A stretch of 58,553 bases of DNA from Pseudomonas kitaguniensis (lineage in GTDB: Bacteria; Pseudomonadota; Gammaproteobacteria; Pseudomonadales; Pseudomonadaceae): the NCBI RefSeq assembly GCF_009296165.1, contig NZ_VUAZ01000031.1:1-58553 (forward strand). The letters run 5' to 3'. The first letter of the stretch is position 1; each line of letters starts with the position of its first letter. The notes beneath the pieces are model-generated. The model ran no database searches, had not been told where the DNA came from, and worked only from the letters and a program-made list of their open reading frames with translations. Positions 9,542 through 17,815 of the stretch are shown here, piece by piece. The position numbers and the translations under genes are program-made.

Positions 9542-10828
9542 TTATTTTGCCGACTTGATCGCAGCGCCGAGTTTCTTGGCGGTGTCGGCCGGGTCGGCTT
9601 TCGGGTCGTTCATGAAGTTGGTCACAACGTCAAAGAACGCGCCTTGTACTGCCAGCGTAGTGGCCATGTTGTGCGCCATGCTCGGCTGCAGGCCGCCGGT
9701 CTTGGCGTCTGCCAGGAAGTCTTTGGCAGCGGTCTGCGCGCAGGAGTCAAAGCCGTACGAGTCCATTTTGTTCAACATGTCGATCCGAACCGGGATCGAG
9801 CCTTTGTTGATGCTGAAGACTTTCTGGAAGTTTTCACCCAGCACGACTTTGGCAATATCTTGCTGGCCGGCAGCGGTGCCTTTGTCTTTCTGCTTGAACA
9901 CCGCCAGGGAGTCGATGTTGTAGGTGAAGGCTTTGTCGGTGCCCGGGAAGGCTACGCACTCGTAGTCTTTGCCGGCGACTTTTTTGGCGGCGGTCCATTC
10001 GGACTTGGCCCAGTCACCCATGATCTGCATGCCGGCCTTGCCATTGATGACCTTGCCTGCTTCAAGGTTCCAGTCCTGGCCCTTGCCGTCGACGTCCATG
10101 TAGGTCGCGACTTTTTTCAGCTCGGTCAGCGACTTGACCATTTCCGGGCCGGTCAGCGCAGCGTTATCCAGGTCAACCAGGGCTTTTTTGTAGCCCTCTG
10201 CACCCATCACCGACAGTACGACGGCTTCAAATACAGTGCTGTCCTGCCAAGGCTGGCCACCGTGCGCGAGCGCAATGAAGCCTGCGGCCTTGAGCTTGTC
10301 GCCGGCTGCGTAGAATTCTTCGAGGGTGGTCGGGTTCTTGGTGATACCGGCTTTTTTGAAGACTTCCGGGTTGATCCACAGCCAGTTCACGCGGTGGATG
10401 TTGACCGGTACGGCAACGTAGTCACCGTCATACTTCACAGTATCGGAGACTTTTTTGTCGAGCAGGGAGTCCCACTTTTCTTCTTTGGCGACGTCTTTGA
10501 GCACGTCCGTGTCGAGCAAGCCAGTCGACGCCCATTCCTGGATGTCCGGGCCTTTGATCTGGGCAACGCCTGGCGGGTTGCCAGCAACCGCGCGGCTTTT
10601 CAGCACGGTCATGGCAGTGGCGCCACCGCCACCTGCGACAGCACCGTCTTTCCAGACGAAGCCATCTTTCTCAACTTGAGCCTTCAGTACGTCTACCGCT
10701 GCTTTTTCACCGCCGGAGGTCCACCAATGCACCACTTCAACCGTCCCTTTCGAGTCGGCGGCAAACACACTGAGGGGAGCTAACGAGGCAATGGAAATAG
10801 CAACGGCGAGGCGATTGATCGCGTTCAT
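9542..10828 (-). CDS. gtsA: Glucose/mannose-binding periplasmic protein GtsA
   Basis: Solute-binding protein that delivers glucose to GtsBC. 428 residues, with a signal peptide ending SVFAA (about residue 24) and the extracellular solute-binding family 1 fold: mature start [14 protein letters not shown], then [14 protein letters not shown] and GDWAKSEW. First gene of the gtsABCD-oprB unit. A TGTCAC-N6-GTGACA dyad lies about 100 bases upstream and may control the operon. Confidence 0.95.
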   Translation of the reverse strand: MNAINRLAVAISIASLAPLSVFAADSKGTVEVVHWWTSGGEKAAVDVLKAQVEKDGFVWKDGAVAGGGGATAMTVLKSRAVAGNPPGVAQIKGPDIQEWASTGLLDTDVLKDVAKEEKWDSLLDKKVSDTVKYDGDYVAVPVNIHRVNWLWINPEVFKKAGITKNPTTLEEFYAAGDKLKAAGFIALAHGGQPWQDSTVFEAVVLSVMGAEGYKKALVDLDNAALTGPEMVKSLTELKKVATYMDVDGKGQDWNLEAGKVINGKAGMQIMGDWAKSEWTAAKKVAGKDYECVAFPGTDKAFTYNIDSLAVFKQKDKGTAAGQQDIAKVVLGENFQKVFSINKGSIPVRIDMLNKMDSYGFDSCAQTAAKDFLADAKTGGLQPSMAHNMATTLAVQGAFFDVVTNFMNDPKADPADTAKKLGAAIKSAK

Positions 10829-10930
10829 CTGAATACCTTTTCTTGTTGTTATGCATGCAAGTCTAGAGCTTGCGCTGCACGGAGTTTAAACAGGGATTTT
10901 CAAGGCGCAGGTAACAAAGGGACGTACAAA

Positions 10931-10948
10931 TGTCACCACTTTGTGACA
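10931..10948. promoter_or_regulatory. Dyad operator upstream of gtsA
   Basis: TGTCAC-CACTTT-GTGACA is a perfect 6-6-6 inverted repeat about 103 bases upstream of the gtsA start and overlapping the last codons of the isomerase gene. An identical half-site pair with a different spacer lies upstream of the isomerase gene (12275-12292). The shared site suggests one dimeric regulator for both units. The regulator is not identified; GltR-type control of gts is known in pseudomonads, but I cannot match this motif to it. Confidence 0.6.
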
Positions 10949-12192
10949 TAAAGCCCTCGGCCCAAAGCGCTGGTCATGCTGGGTGCCAAGGGCAGTGCAG
11001 GCAGCACGACCGCTTGCCAGGCATGGTACAGGTCGGGCTTGCCGCCCCAGATTTTGCTGCTGGGCAGGTTATGCGGGCTGAGTTCGTGATGCCAACTGCC
11101 ATCGACACGGTCGATAAAGTGGCTGTCGCAAAATTCCCAGAAACGCCGATACCAGGTTTCGTAGTGCAACTCGCCCGTGCGCTTGAGCAACGCCTGCGCC
11201 GCAGCGCCTGCTTCGGCGTGGGTCCAATGCAGGCGCTCACGCACCACCGGACGATGATTCCAGTCCAGGGTGTAGACAATGCCGGGGGCACCGTCCACGG
11301 CCCACGCGTATTCGCAAGCGCTGGCAAACAAGCCCTTGGCGTCAGTCACCAGCCAGTCCGGCGTGGCCAACCCGGCCTGCAGGCGCGCGGCCTCCAGGTG
11401 CAACATCAGCCGCGCCCATTCAAAACCGTGGCCGGGGGTGATGCCGTAGGGGCGGAAGCCATCGGCGGGGTTGTCTTCGTTGTAGCCGAGCAAGGGTTTC
11501 CACTGTGCGTCGAAATGCTCGATGACACTGTACTGATTAGCCACGGCGTGGGTATGAATAACCCGCTCGACGATGCGTAACGCGCGGTCCAGCCAACGCG
11601 TGTCGGCGGTGACATCGGCCAGCGCCAGAAAGGCTTCGGTGGCGTGCATGTTGCTGTTGGCGCCGCGATAGGCTTCGACGTGAGTCCAGTCTTGGGCAAA
11701 CGATTCGAGCATTGCGCCCTCCTCCTCGCTCCAGAAGAACTGGTCGATGATATGGATGGCGTCGTTCAACAGGTTCTGCGCACCGCGCGCACCCACCACC
11801 ACCGCTGAGCTGGCGGCCAGCGCCACGAACGCGTGCAGGTAGGCAGCCTTGCCCCGGTTGCCGTCGACGGCGTGGGGCGCGGCGAACCAGCCACCGTGTT
11901 CGCTATCGCGCAAAGGGCCACTAAGCGCAGCCACACCGTGTTCAACCAGCTCGGCATAACCGGGCAACCCCATGGCATGGGCCATGGCGAAACTGTGGGT
12001 CATGCGCGCGGTGTTCATGGTTTCGGCGTGGGCATCGGCCGGCAGTTGGCCTTTATCGTTCAGGTTACCGAAACCGTCGGGCAGTCGAGAGGCTTTGGCG
12101 AATGACAACAGGCGCTGGCCTTCGGCGGCGAGCCAGGTGTGATGGGCAGAAGCGTTGAGCCAGCTGCTGGCAGGCAGCGGTTGCATGGTCAT
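10933..12192 (-). CDS. AGE-family sugar epimerase/isomerase (probable mannose isomerase)
   Basis: N-acylglucosamine 2-epimerase-like (alpha/alpha)6 barrel protein, 419 residues. Recognisable segments are TPGHGFEWARLMLHLE near residue 255, with the conserved His and Glu, and HTWLAAEGQRLLSF near the start. Close relatives in Pseudomonas gts loci isomerise mannose to fructose, which suits the mannose/glucose transporter next to it; cellobiose epimerase or another aldose isomerase activity remains possible. Separated from gtsA by 104 bases, so it may feed into the gts transcript or be regulated in parallel through its own dyad upstream. Confidence 0.85.
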   Translation of the reverse strand: MTMQPLPASSWLNASAHHTWLAAEGQRLLSFAKASRLPDGFGNLNDKGQLPADAHAETMNTARMTHSFAMAHAMGLPGYAELVEHGVAALSGPLRDSEHGGWFAAPHAVDGNRGKAAYLHAFVALAASSAVVVGARGAQNLLNDAIHIIDQFFWSEEEGAMLESFAQDWTHVEAYRGANSNMHATEAFLALADVTADTRWLDRALRIVERVIHTHAVANQYSVIEHFDAQWKPLLGYNEDNPADGFRPYGITPGHGFEWARLMLHLEAARLQAGLATPDWLVTDAKGLFASACEYAWAVDGAPGIVYTLDWNHRPVVRERLHWTHAEAGAAAQALLKRTGELHYETWYRRFWEFCDSHFIDRVDGSWHHELSPHNLPSSKIWGGKPDLYHAWQAVVLPALPLAPSMTSALGRGLYVTKW

Positions 12193-12274
12193 GGGTGGCC
12201 CTTATTATTTTTTGTGGGATGACCTGAGTCTAAACAAGGGCGCGGCGGCGGCATGTAACGAAGCACAAGGTAAA

Positions 12275-12292
12275 TGTCACCGACCGGTGACA
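12275..12292. promoter_or_regulatory. Dyad operator upstream of the AGE-family isomerase
   Basis: TGTCAC-CGACCG-GTGACA, a perfect 6-6-6 inverted repeat 83 bases upstream of the isomerase start. The half-sites equal those in front of gtsA while the spacers differ, which is the pattern of a conserved protein binding site. Confidence 0.6.
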
Positions 12293-12322
12293 CTCCCAAA
12301 AGCGGCCCTGTGTATCAACGGT

Positions 12323-12358
12323 GTGATCGTTCCCAGGCTCTGGCGTGGGAACGATCAC
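12323..12358. repeat. GATCGTTCCCA hairpin element
   Basis: Thirteen-base perfect stem (GTGATCGTTCCCA, 12323-12335, with its complement 12346-12358) and a ten-base loop, just beyond the stop of the leftward gene at 12361. The same element family recurs at 50602-50628. It is a REP-like palindrome that may also act in 3' end formation. Confidence 0.8.
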
Positions 12359-12360
12359 GC

Positions 12361-13188
12361 TTATCTTGCTGGCGCGTTGAGCTGTTGCTGCAGGTTCTGC
12401 ACCTGGCTCTGCAAGGTGGTGATATTGCGGGTGGTCTGGATGCGGAACACGTCGAATTCTTTATTGGTCGGCGCATCGCTATTAATCGACGGATTTTCCT
12501 GCGCGCTCTTGAGCACCACCAAGTCTTGTTCCAGACGGGCGATGGCGGCGCTCGGGTTGCCCTGCTTTTTAAGGGCGGCAACGTCGGCGGACAATTCCTT
12601 GACCTCGGCATCACGCTTGGCCACATCACCTTGCGCGGCCTTGAGGCTTGCAACGGCTTCGGTCAGCGCCTGAACCTGGCCTTGCAGCTTGCTGTTGGCG
12701 TTCGACAGCTCGGTGGTACCGGCGGCCATTTGCGCCAGGCGCTGGTCCAACGCGGTGGCTTGGCCGGCTACGCCGACTTGCTGCTTGCCCTGCTCCTGCA
12801 ACTGGGTTTCCAACTGCTGGATTTGCAGCTTGAGCGCTTCGCTGCCGTTGTTCACGCTGGCCTGACTGGCCACCACCTTGCCGGAAATGTCCTGCAGGCG
12901 CCCTGCCGCTTCTTCGCTGATGCGTGCAAAGCTCTCTTGGGTGGCAACCAATTGCTGACCCATCAGGGAGATCTGCTGGAAGCTCCACCAGGCCAGGCCC
13001 ACAAAGGCGATCAGCAGCGCGCCGACCAATGCCCACAGCGGGCCGGTGCTGGCGCTCTTGACCTTGACCACTTTGGTATTGCGCGAGCGCACGGACGTGG
13101 CGGGGGTCGGCTCGAAATCATCATCGTCCCCGTGGTCGGCCCGCAGGCTGGGAACGTTGTCGAAATCGTCTTTAGCATCGTTACGCAT
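12361..13188 (-). CDS. Membrane-anchored coiled-coil protein of unknown function
   Basis: 275 residues. The first 50 are acidic then basic and probably cytoplasmic, followed by one membrane span (PLWALVGALLIAFVGLAWW, about 51-70). The rest is a long periplasmic coiled coil rich in Q, A, L and K with heptad spacing. No enzymatic motif is visible. Relatives in Pseudomonas are often labelled ATPase, but there is no Walker motif here. Stands alone between the isomerase and the epimerase pseudogene. Confidence 0.8.
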   Translation of the reverse strand: MRNDAKDDFDNVPSLRADHGDDDDFEPTPATSVRSRNTKVVKVKSASTGPLWALVGALLIAFVGLAWWSFQQISLMGQQLVATQESFARISEEAAGRLQDISGKVVASQASVNNGSEALKLQIQQLETQLQEQGKQQVGVAGQATALDQRLAQMAAGTTELSNANSKLQGQVQALTEAVASLKAAQGDVAKRDAEVKELSADVAALKKQGNPSAAIARLEQDLVVLKSAQENPSINSDAPTNKEFDVFRIQTTRNITTLQSQVQNLQQQLNAPAR

Positions 13189-13315
13189 GAATCAACCCTG
13201 AATCGGTGAGATGGCTAGCTGAAAAATCGAGCGCCGGCAGTATAAACCGCGCCGGCACTGCACTGATCGACTCGGAACCCGGAATTCGGTTCCCGATGTG
13301 TTGCTGGTTGTGAGC

Positions 13316-14313
13316 TTACTTAAGCCCCGGCTCCTGGGCTTTCCACCAACTGCAGAACTCGTCGAGGGCGGTCCACAGGCTGACCTTGGGCTCGTAGTCG
13401 AGATAATGCCTGGCCCGGCTGATGTCGAGGGTGAAATCTTTGTTCATGACCTGCATGCCCAACCGCGACAATGCGGGCTCCGGTCGCCCTGGCCACATCG
13501 CGCAGAATGCCTCGTTCAACGCCGCCACACTGTAGGACAAACCGTAAGAGCGATAACGGGTGACCTGCGGCAGGTCCATTTGTCGCATCACGTAATTGAC
13601 CACATCCCACACCGGCACCGGCGTGCCGTTGCTGATGTTGTAGGCCTTGCCCAACGCCGAGCCGGGCGCCAACAAACTGCTGAGCAACGCTTCGTTGAGG
13701 TTGTGCACGCTGGTGAAGTCGACCTTGTTAAGGCCGTCGCCAACAATCGCCAGACGGTTTTTGCGCTGCATTTTCAGCAACCGCGGGAAAATACTCATGT
13801 CGCCTGCGCCGGTGACAAAGCGTGGGCGCAAGGCGAGTACTTCAAGACCGAATTCCTGAGCGCCAAACACCTTCTGCTCCGCCAGATACTTGGTCGCGGC
13901 ATAGGGATGTTTGAAACGCTTGGGCACCTGTTCTTCGGTCAGCCCAAGGTGATCGCGCCCGTCAAAGTAGATCGACGGCGAAGACAGGTGCACCAAGCGC
14001 CCGACGCGCTGTTTGAGGCACGCCTCAACCACGTTTTCGGTGACCAGCACATTGCCCTGATGAAAGTCCTGGTACTTGCCCCACAGCCCGACGGCGCCGG
14101 CGCAATGCACCACGGCTTCGACGTCACGGCACAGCTCGCGCGCCAGGCCTGCGTCATTCAAATCACCCTGGATAAACTCGGCGCCGCGCCGTACCAAGTG
14201 CTCCACACCTTCGGCGCGCCGCCGTTGACCCGCACGTGCAGGCCTTGCTCCAAGGCGAAACGCGCAAAGCGCCCGCCGATGAAGCCGCTTGCGCCGGTGA
14301 CCAAGATCTTCAT
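13316..14313 (-). pseudogene. NAD-dependent epimerase/dehydratase (SDR), frameshifted
   Basis: Extended short-chain dehydrogenase, expected about 332 residues. The start MKILVTGASGFIGGRFARFA at 14313 carries the Rossmann GxxGxxG. The catalytic YAATK and the body (VVHCAGAVGLWG, LRPRFVTGAGDMSIFPRLLK) are in another frame. The switch is at about 14220-14224, where the strand reads GTCAACGGCGGCGCGCC; one C restored after AACGGC gives VNGRRAEGVEHLVRRGA and joins the halves. The total of 998 bases is one short of a multiple of three. Everything else is intact, so this is either a very recent null mutation or a sequencing error. Confidence 0.85.
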
Positions 14314-14337
14314 GTAGCCTCCTACGAATGCAGCCTC

Positions 14338-14412
14338 TAGCGTCAAGCTTCAAGCTACAAGTTAAAAACGGTCCGCAAGCTTTTCTCTTGCAGCTTGCTG
14401 CTTGACGCTTGT
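14338..14412. repeat. CTTGCAGCTT-type inverted repeat
   Basis: AGCGTCAAGCTTCAAGCTACAAG (first 20 bases from about 14339) is mirrored by CTTGCAGCTTGCTGCTTGAC at 14390-14409. Same dispersed family as 9450-9536. It touches the argP stop. Confidence 0.65.
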
Positions 14413-15308
14413 TACTGCTGATAGGGCACCAACCATTGGCCACATGCCTGGGCCAGATGGTCGGTGAGCAAGCCCAACAACTGCCCGCCACTGCGCCAAT
14501 GATGCCAGTACAGCGGCACATCGATGGGCTTATCGGGTAACAATTCGACTAAAACGCCTTTTTCCAGTTGGTCGCGCACCTGCAATTCGGGGACTAACCC
14601 CCAGCCCAAGCCCGCTTCCGTCAACCGAATAAAGCCCTCGGACGATGGGCATAAATGGTGCTCAAAACCACCCTCCACGCCCAGAGATGCCAGGTAACGG
14701 TGTTGCAGAAAGTCATCCGGGCCGAACACCAGCGCTGGCGTGCGCGCCAGTTCGTCGGCACGCACGCCTTCAGGGAAATGCCGCGCAATAAAGGCTGGGC
14801 TGGCCATTGCCCGATAGCGCATGGCGCCGAGCAACAGGCTACGCGCGCCGGCCACCGGGCGCTCACTGGCGCAGATACACGCCGCCACTTCACCGGCGCG
14901 CATGCGCTTGAGGCCGACGGTTTGGTCTTCTACCACCAGGTCCAGCAACAGGTGTTGCTCGGCGCAAAAACCGCTGACGGCCGCCGCCCACCACGTGGCG
15001 AGACTGTCGGCGTTGATTGCGATGCGCAGGCGTTCGGGCATGCCCTCGGCGTCCAGCGCCGGCACCAGGCTTTGCAGGTCGCGCTCAAGCAGCCGCACTT
15101 GTTGCACATGGTTAAGCAGGCGACGGCCAATCTCGGTGGGCGCAGGCGGCGCAGCGCGCACCAGCACCGGTTGGCCGATGCGTGCTTCCAGCAACTTGAT
15201 GCGTTGAGAAATCGCCGACTGCGACACCCCCAGTACCTGCGCACCGCGTTCGAAACCGGCTTGTTCCACGACCGCCGCCAAGGCAGAAAGCAATTTATAG
15301 TCGAACAT
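14412..15308 (-). CDS. argP: LysR-family regulator ArgP
   Basis: Activates export of basic amino acids in response to arginine/lysine. The 298-residue protein has an N-terminal winged helix (MFDYKLLSALAAVVEQAGFE, then VLGVSQSAISQRIKLLEARIG) and a periplasmic-binding-like effector domain from about 90 to the end. The start at 15308 matches ArgP/IciA N-termini; the frame is open 27 codons further upstream. Divergent from the ACT-domain gene and the ArgO-like exporter, the same order as PA4363-PA4365 in P. aeruginosa. Confidence 0.93.
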   Translation of the reverse strand: MFDYKLLSALAAVVEQAGFERGAQVLGVSQSAISQRIKLLEARIGQPVLVRAAPPAPTEIGRRLLNHVQQVRLLERDLQSLVPALDAEGMPERLRIAINADSLATWWAAAVSGFCAEQHLLLDLVVEDQTVGLKRMRAGEVAACICASERPVAGARSLLLGAMRYRAMASPAFIARHFPEGVRADELARTPALVFGPDDFLQHRYLASLGVEGGFEHHLCPSSEGFIRLTEAGLGWGLVPELQVRDQLEKGVLVELLPDKPIDVPLYWHHWRSGGQLLGLLTDHLAQACGQWLVPYQQ

Positions 15309-15409
15309 CAGTTTCTCTAATGAGCGATCAGTAATATTTGTTTTTCTTATACAGCTTGGCGCCAGAGAATGACCAGCATTGATTCTCACAACCCATAAGG
15401 AACGCTCAC

Positions 15410-15811
15410 ATGGCTGGCGAAACTACCTTGGCGACGCTGTTGCGCAGTATGAGCCCACAGCTTAACGACGGCGATTACGTGTTCTGCACCCTGCCCGACG
15501 CCTGCATCCCGGCGGGTTGCGAGGTAATCGGCAGCTTTCGCGAGCAGGAAGGTTTGACCCTGATTGTTGAACGTCAACAGGCGCAACACGCCGGTTTGAG
15601 CTTCGACTACGTCGCTGCGTGGATCACCCTGAATGTGCATTCCGCCCTTGAAGCCGTGGGCCTGACGGCGGCCTTCGCCAGTGCGCTGGGCAATGCCGGT
15701 ATCAGTTGCAACGTGATTGCCGGTTTTTACCACGACCACCTGTTTGTCGGCCGCGCCGATGCCGAGCGCGCCATGCACGTATTACGGCAATTGGCAGCGC
15801 ACGCGGAGTAA
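15410..15811 (+). CDS. ACT domain-containing protein
   Basis: 133-residue single-domain protein with an ACT-like beta-alpha-beta pattern. The segment ISCNVIAGFYHDHLFVGRADAERAM is typical of the family found next to argP/argO. ACT domains bind amino acids, so it is probably an amino-acid sensor or modulator of the neighbouring exporter or regulator (inference from context). The stop is five bases before the exporter start, so the two are co-transcribed. Confidence 0.85.
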   Translation: MAGETTLATLLRSMSPQLNDGDYVFCTLPDACIPAGCEVIGSFREQEGLTLIVERQQAQHAGLSFDYVAAWITLNVHSALEAVGLTAAFASALGNAGISCNVIAGFYHDHLFVGRADAERAMHVLRQLAAHAE

Positions 15812-15816
15812 CACCT

Positions 15817-16416
15817 ATGTGGCAGAGCTATGTAAACGGGCTATTAGTGGCCCTTGGTCTGATCATGGCGATCGGCACTCAAAACGCCTTCGTGTTGGCG
15901 CAAAGCCTGCGCCGTGAACATCATTTGCCGGTGGCGGCACTGTGCATCGTGTGTGACGCGATACTGGTGGCTGCCGGGGTCTTTGGCTTGGCGACGGTGC
16001 TGGCGCAAAACCCGCTGCTGCTGGCGATTGCGCGCTGGGGCGGCGCGGCGTTCCTGTTGTGGTACGGCGCGTTGGCGTTGCGCCGCGCGTTTTCGCGGCA
16101 GAGCCTTGAGCAAGGCGGCGCCCTTAAGGTGCGCTCGTTACGCGCCGTATTGCTGAGTGCGCTGGCGGTCACCTTGCTCAACCCGCATGTGTACCTCGAC
16201 ACCGTGTTGCTGATCGGTTCACTGGGCGCTCAACAAACCCAGCCCGGTGCCTATGTTGCGGGCGCCGCCAGCGCTTCGTTCCTGTGGTTCGCCACGCTGG
16301 CACTCGGCGCGGCGTGGCTGGCACCCTGGCTGGCGCGCCCGGCTACGTGGCGTGTGCTCGACCTTTTGGTTGCCGTGATGATGTTCAGCGTGGCCTACCA
16401 ATTGATCAGTGCTTGA
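15817..16416 (+). CDS. argO: LysE/ArgO-family amino-acid exporter
   Basis: 199-residue inner membrane protein with six hydrophobic segments. The family start is GLIMAIGTQNAFVLAQSLRR, and the conserved NPHVYLDTVLLIG lies near residue 125. Exports arginine/lysine. The start at 15817 is five bases after the ACT gene stop; the frame is open further upstream, but that part overlaps the ACT gene. Regulated by the divergent argP. Confidence 0.92.
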   Translation: MWQSYVNGLLVALGLIMAIGTQNAFVLAQSLRREHHLPVAALCIVCDAILVAAGVFGLATVLAQNPLLLAIARWGGAAFLLWYGALALRRAFSRQSLEQGGALKVRSLRAVLLSALAVTLLNPHVYLDTVLLIGSLGAQQTQPGAYVAGAASASFLWFATLALGAAWLAPWLARPATWRVLDLLVAVMMFSVAYQLISA

Positions 16417-16486
16417 GGAATATTCCAAAACGCTCTGGAACCTCTATCCCACACAGTTGTTGCGTGGTTTTGCCGCACCCCCGGTG

Positions 16487-16492
16487 CTATGA
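16487..16492 (+). promoter_or_regulatory. Possible -10 element for sodB
   Basis: TATGAT lies 103 bases upstream of the sodB start after a GC-rich stretch. No good -35 is visible at the right spacing, so this is tentative. Confidence 0.3.
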
Positions 16493-16594
16493 TCCGGACC
16501 CTGCGCCGCAAAGAGTACAAACTCCCCGGCGCTTGTTTGGCCGCCCGTGATCGGCCTTGCGCTCACCGCAACTGACCTGATTAGGAGAATCATC

Positions 16595-17191
16595 ATGGCT
16601 TTCGAATTGCCGCCGCTGCCCTACGCACACGATGCCCTGCAGCCGCACATTTCCAAGGAAACCCTGGAATTCCACCACGACAAGCACCACAACACCTACG
16701 TCGTGAACCTGAACAACCTGGTGCCTGGCACCGAGTTCGAAGGCAAGACCCTGGAAGAAATCGTCAAGTCCTCTTCGGGCGGCATCTTCAATAACGCCGC
16801 TCAGGTCTGGAACCACACTTTTTACTGGAACTGCCTGGCACCAAACGCCGGCGGCCAACCCACCGGCGCCTTGGCTGAAGCCATCAACGCAGCCTTCGGT
16901 TCGTTCGACAAGTTCAAAGAAGAGTTCACCAAGACTTCGGTCGGCACCTTCGGTTCCGGTTGGGGCTGGCTGGTGAAAAAAGCCGACGGTTCCCTGGCCC
17001 TGGCCAGCACCATCGGCGCCGGCAACCCGCTGACCAGTGGCGACACCCCGCTGCTGACCTGCGACGTCTGGGAACACGCTTACTACATCGACTACCGCAA
17101 CGTGCGTCCAAAGTATGTGGAAGCGTTCTGGAACCTGGTCAACTGGAAGTTCGTGGCTGAGCAGTTCGAAGGCAAAACCTTCACTGCCTAA
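16595..17191 (+). CDS. sodB: Iron superoxide dismutase
   Basis: Converts superoxide to hydrogen peroxide and oxygen in the cytoplasm. The 198-residue Fe-SOD starts [10 protein letters not shown]. Metal ligands are visible: His in [10 protein letters not shown], His in [11 protein letters not shown], and Asp/His in [19 protein letters not shown] with Gln at the Fe-SOD position supports iron rather than manganese. AGGAG lies eight bases before the start at 16595, which rules out the ATG 16 codons upstream. Followed by a strong terminator. Confidence 0.97.
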   Translation: MAFELPPLPYAHDALQPHISKETLEFHHDKHHNTYVVNLNNLVPGTEFEGKTLEEIVKSSSGGIFNNAAQVWNHTFYWNCLAPNAGGQPTGALAEAINAAFGSFDKFKEEFTKTSVGTFGSGWGWLVKKADGSLALASTIGAGNPLTSGDTPLLTCDVWEHAYYIDYRNVRPKYVEAFWNLVNWKFVAEQFEGKTFTA

Positions 17192-17211
17192 GCACTGCTT
17201 GCAGTAGAAAA

Positions 17212-17238
17212 AGCCCGGCTATCCTGCCGGGCTTTTTT
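17212..17238 (+). terminator. Rho-independent terminator after sodB
   Basis: AGCCCGGC / GCCGGGCT stem with a six-base loop, followed by six T, 20 bases after the sodB stop. Confidence 0.92.
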
Positions 17239-17340
17239 ATGCGCGATGAATAAAGGCCAGGGCCTCGGAACTCGGTGAGCGAATTAAACCACCCAGTCTG
17301 CGTGAGGAATTTGCCTCTCGTATCTGTCGGAGAAATTACA

Positions 17341-17619
17341 ATGTCCATTGGCGCAATAACCGGACTCGCCTCAGCCGCTCTCCCTATCGTTGGCGAAGCA
17401 TTCAAAGCCGTCACCGAGATCGCTAAAACGGTCGGTGAGTTAGCCAAGTCGCAAGCGGCTGGTAAAGCAGGTGGAGGAGATCAAAATAAGGTGGCACACG
17501 AGAATTCGCATAGTCACGAAAAACACTCTATGCAGAATTCGTACAGTCACGAAAAACAAAACATAGAGTATTCGGCCCAGGTAGAAACGGTGAAGCGTTC
17601 GGTGACCTTTCAAAGCTGA
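17341..17619 (+). CDS. Small protein with hydrophobic N-terminus and SHEK repeats, unknown
   Basis: 92 residues from the ATG at 17341, preceded by GGAG nine bases upstream; the frame opens 22 codons earlier but without a ribosome site. Residues 1-38 are alanine/glycine-rich and amphipathic (IGAITGLASAALPIVGEAFK). Residues 55-78 hold two copies of an ENSHSHEK / QNSYSHEK unit, encoded by a 25-base direct repeat (17501-17525 and 17534-17558, period 33). No family is recognised. Stands alone between sodB and bifA. Confidence 0.6.
   Translation: MSIGAITGLASAALPIVGEAFKAVTEIAKTVGELAKSQAAGKAGGGDQNKVAHENSHSHEKHSMQNSYSHEKQNIEYSAQVETVKRSVTFQS
17501..17558 (+). repeat. Two-copy 33-base direct repeat inside a small gene
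   Basis: Copies at 17501 and 17534 share 23 of 25 bases (AGAATTCG, then AGTCACGAAAAACA) and encode the SHEK units with period 11 residues, so the repeat preserves the reading frame. Confidence 0.85.
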
Positions 17620-17815
17620 TAAACGCGTGACCGTGCGCGCTCGCGCAATTGCCTCAAGCAGGCGGACGCCAGTCCGCCTCGCTGCTGCGCCATCGTAACC
17701 CCGTCCATTCCTTGTCAAACCAGCCAAACGCCTGAATGTTCCTTTGACTGCCATCACGAGATTGCCAATACTCATGGCATATTGAGGCTACCCGCATGGA
17801 ACAAGGAATGACCCT

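Noticed and set aside
17660..17682. AGGCGGAC / GTCCGCCT hairpin as terminator of the SHEK-repeat gene
   Set aside because: Clear stem but no following T run, so not called as a terminator.
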